Shown here one piece after another: positions 6,388-12,554 of a stretch of DNA of 12,554 nucleotides. The first letter of the stretch is position 1; every line of letters begins with the position of its first letter. The position numbers and the translations under genes were made by a program. This stretch comes from Symbiobacteriaceae bacterium (GTDB lineage Bacteria > Bacillota_E > Symbiobacteriia > Symbiobacteriales > Symbiobacteriaceae), in the NCBI GenBank assembly GCA_027356675.1, contig DAHVXO010000277.1, positions 1-12,554 of the forward strand, written 5' to 3'. The notes beneath the pieces are model-generated. The model made no database searches. It was not told the DNA's origin and saw nothing but the letters and a program-made list of their open reading frames with translations.

Positions 6388-6417
6388 GGAACCGATTACT
6401 TTGATGTAGAGTATATT
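6388..6417 (+). promoter_or_regulatory. Possible promoter of the secreted-protein gene
   Basis: An AT-rich stretch precedes the plus-strand gene. TATATT (6412-6417) is a fair -10, but no SigA -35 sits 16-18 nt upstream. Instead GGAACC (6388-6393) lies there, the -35 type used by ECF sigma factors. Either reading is tentative. Confidence 0.3.
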
Positions 6418-6433
6418 AGGGTGGTGTCATTAG

Positions 6434-7138
6434 ATGCGACGAGTACTCATCGTTGCCACGTTGCTGAGCCTTCTCCTGGCCGGGTTCTCACCGGTGGCAA
6501 CAGCTGCACCGCAGATTCTGCCTGAGCTGAGCTACAAGTTCTATCCGCTGAAAGACGTTGTCTTTGTGGACTTCCACAACCCGTATTTCGCACCGATTGA
6601 CAGCATCGTCATCAACATGGTCATACGGGGAGGCACCGGCCGCAACCGAGTCATTGCCATTGGTCAGGCCCGTATGCCCGCTAATCTGGTCCTGATGCCT
6701 GGTGAACACACCAGTGCCCGCGTGCCCATCCGGGCACGGGTCATGCGGGACATTCCCCCGCTGGCCCAGTTCGAATTCCGCATCATTGGCAGGCAGTTGG
6801 ACAGCACCGATGGTCCGCCCGATGTCGTTGTCCAGGACAGCGGAAACGGTATTTCGCTGGAGTTGAACCGTGATGCAAACAACGTGCCGTTTGTCATGGG
6901 GTTCATTACGCTAAATCCGTCAATTACCACGGATACCACGGCACAGGTGGAAATGGCCATCCTCACCTTCTACGATGAGAATCACAACGTGGTCTGGAGC
7001 GAGATCATGCCCATTAACGGCAAGCTCAAGAGTAATGATTCCTTGATGCTCTGGGGCAAGTACGAACAGGTGGGTATCTATCTGGTGCCGGATATCACAA
7101 GCGTCGAGACCAAGTTCGTCGTCGCGAAGGGAAACTAG
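6434..7138 (+). CDS. Putative secreted protein of unknown function
   Basis: 234 aa, the only plus-strand gene in the window. I do not recognise the family. The N-terminus is a Sec-type signal peptide: RR, a hydrophobic core at about 4-17, and a likely signal peptidase I site after ATA (residues 22-24). There is no lipobox cysteine and no later membrane segment, so it is probably released or held at the wall. The mature part looks all-beta in two halves: about 30-120 (FVDFHNPYFAPIDSIVINMVI) and about 148-232 (VEMAILTFYDENHNVVWSE). These recall FxLYD or Ig-like sandwich domains, but I cannot assign one. Mature cysteines are absent. A ribosome site AGGGTGG lies about 9 nt before the ATG. It is convergent with tRNA-Ser(UGA) and divergent from tadA. 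Confidence 0.8.
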   Translation: MRRVLIVATLLSLLLAGFSPVATAAPQILPELSYKFYPLKDVVFVDFHNPYFAPIDSIVINMVIRGGTGRNRVIAIGQARMPANLVLMPGEHTSARVPIRARVMRDIPPLAQFEFRIIGRQLDSTDGPPDVVVQDSGNGISLELNRDANNVPFVMGFITLNPSITTDTTAQVEMAILTFYDENHNVVWSEIMPINGKLKSNDSLMLWGKYEQVGIYLVPDITSVETKFVVAKGN

Positions 7139-7274
<136 letters not shown>

Positions 7275-7304
7275 AGATTGGCCCAGATGTACCGCCATTC
7301 TTAG

Positions 7305-7333
7305 AGTTTACATGAGTCGCGATCGTGATGCAA
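7305..7333 (-). promoter_or_regulatory. Promoter of tRNA-Ser(UGA)
   Basis: Minus strand: TTGCAT (7333-7328), 17-nt spacer, TAAACT (7310-7305), with TG just before the -10. The predicted start near 7298 is about 24 nt upstream of the tRNA 5' end, a normal short tRNA leader. The hexamers are only fair matches, but the terminator upstream makes a separate promoter necessary. Confidence 0.45.
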
Positions 7334-7365
7334 GTGAACGCCCAACCCAGAAATACCAGGTCGTA

Positions 7366-7394
7366 CAAACGAAAACCCCCGCCACGGGGGTTTT
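7366..7394 (-). terminator. Terminator of the serS operon
   Basis: Perfect stem AAAACCCCCG/CGGGGGTTTT (7372-7381 with 7385-7394), 3-nt loop, followed on the minus strand by TTTT then CGTTTG. It begins about 10 nt past the serS stop codon. The symmetric A/T flanks would let it work from both strands, but only serS reads into it. Confidence 0.92.
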
Positions 7395-7404
7395 GTCGTC
7401 ACCT

Positions 7405-8670
7405 TCAATTTCGGATGACGGAACAACCTGTAAAGGGCTGCAGAACCTCGGGCACCGTGACCGAACCATCCTCATTTTGATAGTTCTCGATCACGGCTGC
7501 CAGCGTGCGGCCGACCGCCAGTCCGGAGCCGTTGAGCGTATGCACAAACTCTGGCTTGCCGCTCTCCGACCGAAAGCGTATGTTGGCCCGCCTGGCCTGG
7601 AAGTCGCTCATATTCGAGCAGCTGGAGATCTCCACATAGCGACCGTAGCTCGGCATCCAGACTTCAAGATCGTACTTCTTATGCTGGCCGAACCCCATGT
7701 CGCCTGTGCACATCAGCAGCTTTCGGTATGGCAGGTTGAGCTTCTGGAGGATCTCCTCCGCGCTGCCAGTGATCTCTGCGAGCGCTTTGGCGCTATCGGC
7801 GGGATGCGTGAACTGGATCATCTCGACCTTCTCGAAGTGGTGCTGCCGGATGAGGCCCCGCGTATCGCGGCCCGCAGCCCCGGCTTCCGATCGGAAACAG
7901 CCGCTGTAGCCCGAATACTTGATGGGCAGCAGCTTTCCGTCCAGGATCTCTTCACGGTGCATGTTGATCAGAGGCACCTCAGCCGTCGAGCTCAGGAAGT
8001 AGTCGGTACCCTTCAGCTCAAACACGTCTTCCCGGAACTTCGGGAACTGCCCACTACCATAGTAGGTGGCCGTGTTCACAACAACGGGCGGCAGCACCTC
8101 GCGATAGCCATTGCGCTCGTGGTGGCTCAGAAAGAAGCTGACTAGCGACCTGCTGAGCTTGGCAACGCCACCCTTGATGAAGACAAAGCGCGAACCGGTG
8201 ACCTTGCCGGCCCGTTCGAAATCGAGGCCGTCCAGTGCCGCACCGATGTCCCAGTGTGCCTTCGGAGTGAACGCAAACGACCTGGGCGTCCCCCAGCGCA
8301 GCACCTCGACGTTTTGCGTCTCATCCCGGCCGACGGGGGTGTCGTCGCTAGGGATATTCGGGAGTTGATACAACAGTGCCTGGAGGTCCTCTTCCACTTG
8401 GCGGGTGCGCTCGTCGAGGTCCTTGATGCGATCCCCGATGTCCCCCATCTCTGCGATGACGGCTGTCGCGTCCTGCCCTTGCTTCTTCAGAACCCCGACC
8501 TGGCGCGATACGTCATTGCGCCTGGCCTTCAGCGCCTCTACCTCGGTCAGGATCTGGCGCCGCTCCACATCTAGCGCCAAAAGGCGGTCGAGATCAACGT
8601 CGACCCCTTTGTTGACCAACGTCTGTCGGATAGTCTCCGGGTTGGTCCGCACGAATTTCAGGTCTAACAT
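7405..8670 (-). CDS. serS: Serine--tRNA ligase (class II)
   Basis: 421-aa cytoplasmic enzyme that charges tRNA-Ser with serine, normal length. Residues about 30-100 form the long antiparallel coiled-coil arm that grips the tRNA-Ser variable arm. The class II core follows: the TAE serine-binding element at 229-231, motif 2 at about 258-281 (CFRSEAGAAGRDTRGL), and motif 3 (GSGLAVGRTLAAVIENYQ) near the C-terminus. The ATG has GGGAG 8 nt upstream and lies 4 nt after the mtnA stop codon. Unlike many Bacillota serS genes it has no T-box directly upstream; it appears to be transcribed with mtnA and serA. Two of its substrate tRNAs are encoded within 2 kb downstream. Confidence 0.97.
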   Translation of the reverse strand: MLDLKFVRTNPETIRQTLVNKGVDVDLDRLLALDVERRQILTEVEALKARRNDVSRQVGVLKKQGQDATAVIAEMGDIGDRIKDLDERTRQVEEDLQALLYQLPNIPSDDTPVGRDETQNVEVLRWGTPRSFAFTPKAHWDIGAALDGLDFERAGKVTGSRFVFIKGGVAKLSRSLVSFFLSHHERNGYREVLPPVVVNTATYYGSGQFPKFREDVFELKGTDYFLSSTAEVPLINMHREEILDGKLLPIKYSGYSGCFRSEAGAAGRDTRGLIRQHHFEKVEMIQFTHPADSAKALAEITGSAEEILQKLNLPYRKLLMCTGDMGFGQHKKYDLEVWMPSYGRYVEISSCSNMSDFQARRANIRFRSESGKPEFVHTLNGSGLAVGRTLAAVIENYQNEDGSVTVPEVLQPFTGCSVIRN

Positions 8671-8674
8671 GGCT

Positions 8675-9712
8675 TCATCTCCCTCGGAGCAAGCGCTTCA
8701 GGTTGACTTCAAACGGCGGTAGGGCCACACCGGCCTCCGTGATGATTCCCGTAATATACTTTGCGGGGGTTACGTCGAACGCTGGATTGGCCACTGCGAT
8801 TCCTTCGGGCGCAATGCGAATTCCGCCAATGTGGGTGACTTCTTCGCGATTGCGCTCTTCGATCTGAATCTCATCGCCGGTTGCGATTGCAAAATCGACT
8901 GTGCTTGAGGGCGCTACAATGTAAAATGGCAGGCCATGTTCTTTGGCCAGTACAGCGACGCCGTACGTTCCGATCTTGTTGGCGGTGTCCCCGTTGGCTG
9001 CGATGCGATCGGCACCTACCAGGCAGACCTGAATCTGACCCAGGCGCATCATATGGGCCGCCATGTTGTCCGTGATGAGGGTCGCCGGGATTCCGTACTC
9101 CACGCATTCCCAAGCGGTGAGCCGGGCGCCCTGGAGAACGGGGCGGGTCTCATCAACGTAAACATGGATCTGCTTGCCCTTTTCGTGGGCCATCCGTATG
9201 ACTCCCAGGGCTGTCCCGTAATCGACGGTGGCAAGGGTGCCGGTGTTGCAGTGGGTCAAGACTCCCCAGCCATCCTGGATCAGCGCCTGACCATGCTCGG
9301 CCATGCGGATATTGATCGCCACGTCTTCATCAGCGAGTCCCTGTGCGAATCTTAACAGGGCTTCGGCCACCGCTGGCGGGTCGGCCGTGGAGAGAGACCG
9401 GGCGTAATCCATGGTCTTCGCGATGGCCCAGAACAGGTTGACTGCAGTGGGGCGGGTGGCCCGCAACGCGCTCGCCGCGTTCTCCATCTCCGTCCAGAAA
9501 TCAGCGGTGGGTAATTGCTTGAACTCCAAGGCCGCCAGGGCAATCCCGCCGGCCGCGGCCACCCCGATGGCGGGGGCGCCACGGACGGCAAGGGTACGGA
9601 TCGCTTCACCTACTGCGCGATAGTCCCGGCACTCAAAATGCACAAGTTCGATGGGCAACCGCCTTTGGTCAATGAGGCGGATGGCCCCGTGTAATAGTTC
9701 GATGGTGCGCAA
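8675..9712 (-). CDS. mtnA: S-methyl-5-thioribose-1-phosphate isomerase
   Basis: Methionine-salvage enzyme that converts methylthioribose-1-phosphate to methylthioribulose-1-phosphate. It is related to the eIF2B alpha family. Key motifs: RGAPAIG at 44-50, THCNTG with catalytic Cys155, and GADRIAANGD with catalytic Asp235. I prefer the TTG at 9712: it has GGAGAGGAG about 10 nt upstream and gives MRTIELLHGAIRLIDQRRLP, the family's usual N-terminus (346 aa). A GTG at 9736 would add 8 residues but has no ribosome site. No other methionine-salvage gene is visible. It lies between serA and serS, with 4 nt to serS and about 115 nt to serA. I saw no SAM riboswitch in the serA-mtnA gap. Confidence 0.93.
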   Translation of the reverse strand: MRTIELLHGAIRLIDQRRLPIELVHFECRDYRAVGEAIRTLAVRGAPAIGVAAAGGIALAALEFKQLPTADFWTEMENAASALRATRPTAVNLFWAIAKTMDYARSLSTADPPAVAEALLRFAQGLADEDVAINIRMAEHGQALIQDGWGVLTHCNTGTLATVDYGTALGVIRMAHEKGKQIHVYVDETRPVLQGARLTAWECVEYGIPATLITDNMAAHMMRLGQIQVCLVGADRIAANGDTANKIGTYGVAVLAKEHGLPFYIVAPSSTVDFAIATGDEIQIEERNREEVTHIGGIRIAPEGIAVANPAFDVTPAKYITGIITEAGVALPPFEVNLKRLLRGR

Positions 9713-9827
9713 CTGTTGGCAGCTCCTCTCCGGCACGGGGGTGCTGTGACGGCTGCTGGTCAGTCCGGCACCCGGTGTGCTCCAAGCCGACGTTCGAAGT
9801 TCGCCAGTCTGCTTGTCAATCCCTTCC

Positions 9828-11480
9828 TCAAGCGGTAACAGCTTGTGGTAGGGAGACCATGCGGACGTCGATTTGCCCAGCCATATGGCGCAGCTCGTCC
9901 AGTCCCTCCGTAGTGAGGGGATCGTCGATCTGCATCACCATGACTGCCTCGCCCCGGACCGCCACGCGGCCCAGATGCATGCCGGCGATGTTGACATTGT
10001 ACTTCCCCAGCGCGGTCCCAAGGCGGCCGACCATGCCTGGCTGGTCCGTGTGGCGGCTCACCAACATGTACCGGCTCGGCGCCATGTCGAAATGCAAGCC
10101 ATCGACGGCGATGAACCGCAGCCCGCCGTCGCGCCGTAGCATTCCCGCGATTTGGTGCTCACCGTGTGTCCCCGCGATCCGCACTGTGATGACCGTCGCT
10201 TCAGTAGACAGGGCGCTAGCGGCCGTGGCGAGTCGGCTCCCGTTCGTCATTTCAACGAGCGGCGCGTGAGTGACAGACCGGTTCTCCAAAACCGTGATCC
10301 CACGGCGGCGGGCCAGGCCGGGGGCACTGATATAGTTGACGTGCTCACCAAGTTGGGCGCTGAGGATGCCCTTGAGGACCGTATTGGTGAGCAAGGCAGT
10401 GGGGTGCTTGGCGAGGTCGCCCGAATACGTGACCTCGACCGTATCCCAGTTGCCCACAAAGGCTTGGGCCAGGAAGGACCCCAGGGACTCGGCAAGGGGT
10501 AGATGCTGGATCAGGGCCTGAGCCTCATCCCGGGGAACCTGGGGCAGGTTGACGGCTTCCGGGACCAGTTCGCCGCGCAACACGCGGAGGACGTATTGGG
10601 CGACATAGGTACCGTTGGCCTCCTGCGCCTCAACCGTGGAGGCCGACAGGTGCGGCGTGACGACCACATTGGGCAGCTCAAAGAGTGGACTGGCCGTGCA
10701 CGGTTCGGTCGCAAAGACGTCGAGGGCAGCGCCGCCAAGCTTGCGAGTCTTCAAGGCTTCGTAAAGGGCCTCTTCATCCACCATGCCTCCGCGAGCGCAG
10801 TTGATGATCCGTGCGCTGGGCTTCATGAGCGCCAACTCTGTTGCCTTGAGCAGTTTGGCTGAGTCCTTGGTTTTCGCCGCGTGGATGGAGAGGAAATCCA
10901 CCTGGGGTAACATCTGTACGATCTCGGGCACCATGGTCACCCCAAGCTGCTCCGCCCGGCCGGCCGGAACGAAGGGGTCGAAGGCCAACACCTTCATGCC
11001 GAACGCCCGAGCCCGCGCCGCCACTTCACTGCCGATGCGACCCAGCCCGATAATGCCCAGGGTCTTGTTGAAGAGTTCGGTGCCCACGTACGTCTTGCGG
11101 TCCCACCGACCCTCGGCGGCCAGAGCCCGGTGCGCCTGGGGGATGTGGCGAGCCAGGGCGATGAGCAGACCGAAGGCGTGCTCAGCCGTGGACAGCGTGT
11201 TTGCCCCCGGCACGTTGACCACGACGACACCCCGCTCCGTTGCGGCCTCAACATCAATGTTGTCGACGCCGACGCCAGCCCGTCCGACAACCTTCAACTG
11301 GGTTCCACGAGCTAGTACTTCAGCCGTTACCCTGGTCTCGGAACGCGTGATCAACGCATCATACTGGGGGATTATCTCCAGCAGTTCTGCGGGCGATACC
11401 TTCTTGACGTCGACCTCATATTCAGCCTGCAGCAGGCGAATGCCCGCGTCCGAAATCGCTTCTGATACCAGGACCTTCAT
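9828..11480 (-). CDS. serA: D-3-phosphoglycerate dehydrogenase (long form with ACT domain)
   Basis: 550-aa NAD-dependent enzyme of the first step of serine synthesis (3-phosphoglycerate to 3-phosphohydroxypyruvate). The nucleotide-binding motif is GLGRIG at 145-150, with Asp168 as the likely NAD-selecting acid. The catalytic set is Arg230 (NCARGG), Glu259 (ATEP) and His277 (TPHLSAST). The C-terminal half has the intervening substrate-binding (ASB) domain and an ACT domain from about 478 (DQPGMVGRLGTAL), as in the type I long form. Serine feedback through ACT is possible but cannot be read from sequence. One oddity is HAAKTKDS at 200-207, where the family usually has HxPLT. The ATG has GGAGG about 10 nt upstream. 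It starts 39 nt after the aminotransferase gene. Confidence 0.96.
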   Translation of the reverse strand: MKVLVSEAISDAGIRLLQAEYEVDVKKVSPAELLEIIPQYDALITRSETRVTAEVLARGTQLKVVGRAGVGVDNIDVEAATERGVVVVNVPGANTLSTAEHAFGLLIALARHIPQAHRALAAEGRWDRKTYVGTELFNKTLGIIGLGRIGSEVAARARAFGMKVLAFDPFVPAGRAEQLGVTMVPEIVQMLPQVDFLSIHAAKTKDSAKLLKATELALMKPSARIINCARGGMVDEEALYEALKTRKLGGAALDVFATEPCTASPLFELPNVVVTPHLSASTVEAQEANGTYVAQYVLRVLRGELVPEAVNLPQVPRDEAQALIQHLPLAESLGSFLAQAFVGNWDTVEVTYSGDLAKHPTALLTNTVLKGILSAQLGEHVNYISAPGLARRRGITVLENRSVTHAPLVEMTNGSRLATAASALSTEATVITVRIAGTHGEHQIAGMLRRDGGLRFIAVDGLHFDMAPSRYMLVSRHTDQPGMVGRLGTALGKYNVNIAGMHLGRVAVRGEAVMVMQIDDPLTTEGLDELRHMAGQIDVRMVSLPQAVTA

Positions 11481-11519
11481 GGTGTTGGTTCCTCCCGTGG
11501 TCTTTGTTTGATGGTCCGG

Positions 11520-12554
11520 TTAGCCGCGCAGGGTCGTAAGCCACACCTGTTGGGCCGCACCCACCGCGGCTCCGGGCTGCACCTCGCCGCCGTGCAGAGC
11601 GACGGCCATCTCGGTGGCAGCGAGCGCCTGGAGAACGTCATTGGGTGTGACATACCCCAGATGGCCGATGCGGAAGATGATCTTGTCCAGGTCGCCCTGG
11701 CCCCCAGCGATTTGGACGCCCAGCCGCTCACGGGCGATCTTGCGAAGCACCTTGGGCTCAAAGGGTGCCTTGACGGCGGTGACCGAGTTGCTGGCGGTGC
11801 GCTCATTGCCTGCCAATAGTTCAAGGCCCATGGCCTTGATTCCGGCCCGGCACATCTCCCCCATCAGGCGGTGCCGCGCCCAAGCGCCTTCGACCGTCTC
11901 AGCCTTGATCATCCGGAGCGCGGTCTGCAGCGCATAGAAGAGCGAGATAGCGGGGGTATAGGGTGTCTGCTTGTTGAGGTAGCTCTTGTGAACTGCCCGC
12001 AGGTCCCAATAGAACCGGGGCATGGTGTTCGTATCGGCCAAAGCCCGGGCCCGCTCGCTAAAGGTGATGATCGACAGGCCAGGCGGGCACATGAGGGCCT
12101 TCTGGGCACCGGTTAGCACCACGTCCAGTCCCCAGGCATCCGTCTCCAGCGGCAGGGCCCCAAGGCCGCTGACACTGTCCACCATGACCAGTGCGCCGTG
12201 TGCACGGACGACCTGTGCGATCGCCGGTACATTGTTGGTGACGCCGGTGCTTGTTTCGTTGTGCTGAAAGAGAACAGCCTTAATCTGTTTGGCGGTATCC
12301 TGCGCCAGACGCTCAGCAATCGCGGCCGGATCGGCAGCCTGTCCAGGTGCGAAAACCATGCGCTCGACCTTAAAACCGAGCGCCGTCGCAGTCTTTAACC
12401 AGCGCTCGCCAAAGTCGCCAATCGTTACACTCAGGACGGTGTCGCCGGGGTTCAGGGTGTTGACCAGGGCGGCCTCCCAGCCGCCACTGCCGGCACCAGG
12501 GAACACATATACCGGCTGAGTCGTCCGGAAAACATATTGCAGGTTCGCCGACAC
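11520..12554 (-). CDS. Class V aminotransferase, alanine/serine--glyoxylate type (5' partial)
   Basis: PLP enzyme of fold type I, class V. 344-345 residues are visible and the frame is open at the right edge, so about 35-45 N-terminal residues are missing; the GTG at 12554 is probably an internal valine. Visible features: the cofactor-binding FPGAGSGGWEAALVN, MVDSVSG with the PLP-ring aspartate, and TGAQKALMCPPGLS with the Schiff-base lysine (about 152 of the visible part). The QKALMCPPG form is typical of the alanine-glyoxylate/serine-pyruvate group often found next to serA. There it may act as phosphoserine aminotransferase or as serine-glyoxylate aminotransferase; sequence alone does not decide. 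Placed just upstream of serA on the same strand, it probably belongs to the serine pathway. Confidence 0.9.
   Translation of the reverse strand: MSANLQYVFRTTQPVYVFPGAGSGGWEAALVNTLNPGDTVLSVTIGDFGERWLKTATALGFKVERMVFAPGQAADPAAIAERLAQDTAKQIKAVLFQHNETSTGVTNNVPAIAQVVRAHGALVMVDSVSGLGALPLETDAWGLDVVLTGAQKALMCPPGLSIITFSERARALADTNTMPRFYWDLRAVHKSYLNKQTPYTPAISLFYALQTALRMIKAETVEGAWARHRLMGEMCRAGIKAMGLELLAGNERTASNSVTAVKAPFEPKVLRKIARERLGVQIAGGQGDLDKIIFRIGHLGYVTPNDVLQALAATEMAVALHGGEVQPGAAVGAAQQVWLTTLRG

Noticed and set aside
7372..7394. Perfect inverted repeat as a mobile-element end or attachment site
   Set aside because: Its GC stem, short loop, T-run and place just after serS make it a terminator. No integrase or transposase is present.
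9791..9819. TTGACA (9819-9814) between serA and mtnA as an internal promoter
   Set aside because: The positions 16-18 nt downstream give TCGAAC, CGAACG or GAACGT, not a usable -10. Some modest pairing occurs in the gap, but no riboswitch motif that I recognise.

Overview
The window looks like chromosomal core DNA of a spore-forming Bacillota (Firmicutes) of fairly high GC. The gene order tadA, dnaX, ebfC, recR, a YaaL-type DUF2508 gene, bofA and then an rRNA operon is the order known from Bacillus subtilis (tadA-scr-dnaX-yaaK-recR-yaaL-bofA-rrnA). BofA and the DUF2508 protein belong to endospore-forming lineages. The 16S 5' end and the rRNA leader boxA are of Firmicutes type. I cannot name a genus. 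I see no mobile element, CRISPR array, phage gene or defence system.

Layout. Every gene but one lies on the minus strand, so transcription runs from right to left. From the right edge: a class V aminotransferase (its N-terminus lies beyond the edge), serA, mtnA and serS form one close-packed serine-centred unit ending in a clear terminator. Next comes tRNA-Ser(UGA) with its own promoter and a long hairpin. The single plus-strand gene follows, an unrecognised secreted protein. It is convergent with tRNA-Ser(UGA) and divergent from tadA. After its own promoter, tadA is followed within 6 nt by tRNA-Ser(CGA), then a long stem-loop, then the overlapping dnaX-ebfC-recR unit, whose terminator contains the recR stop codon. 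The DUF2508 gene and bofA come next. A T-box leader with specifier GAG then controls gltX. Last is a 390-bp rRNA control region with three tandem promoters, boxA and a leader hairpin, followed by the first ~104 nt of 16S rRNA running off the left edge.

How the genes work together. One block makes serine and charges it (aminotransferase, serA, serS and two tRNA-Ser genes, with the methionine-salvage gene mtnA inside). A second covers tRNA editing, replication and repair (tadA, dnaX, ebfC, recR). A third is the sporulation-associated pair. The last is translation: GluRS under tRNA-Glu control and an rRNA operon. The genes are ordinary. What deserves a second look is RNA-level and regulatory: the tandem rrn promoters with an inverted repeat over one -35 box, the T-box gltX placed between bofA and rrn, strong hairpins without U-tracts after both tRNA-Ser genes, and the unknown secreted protein.
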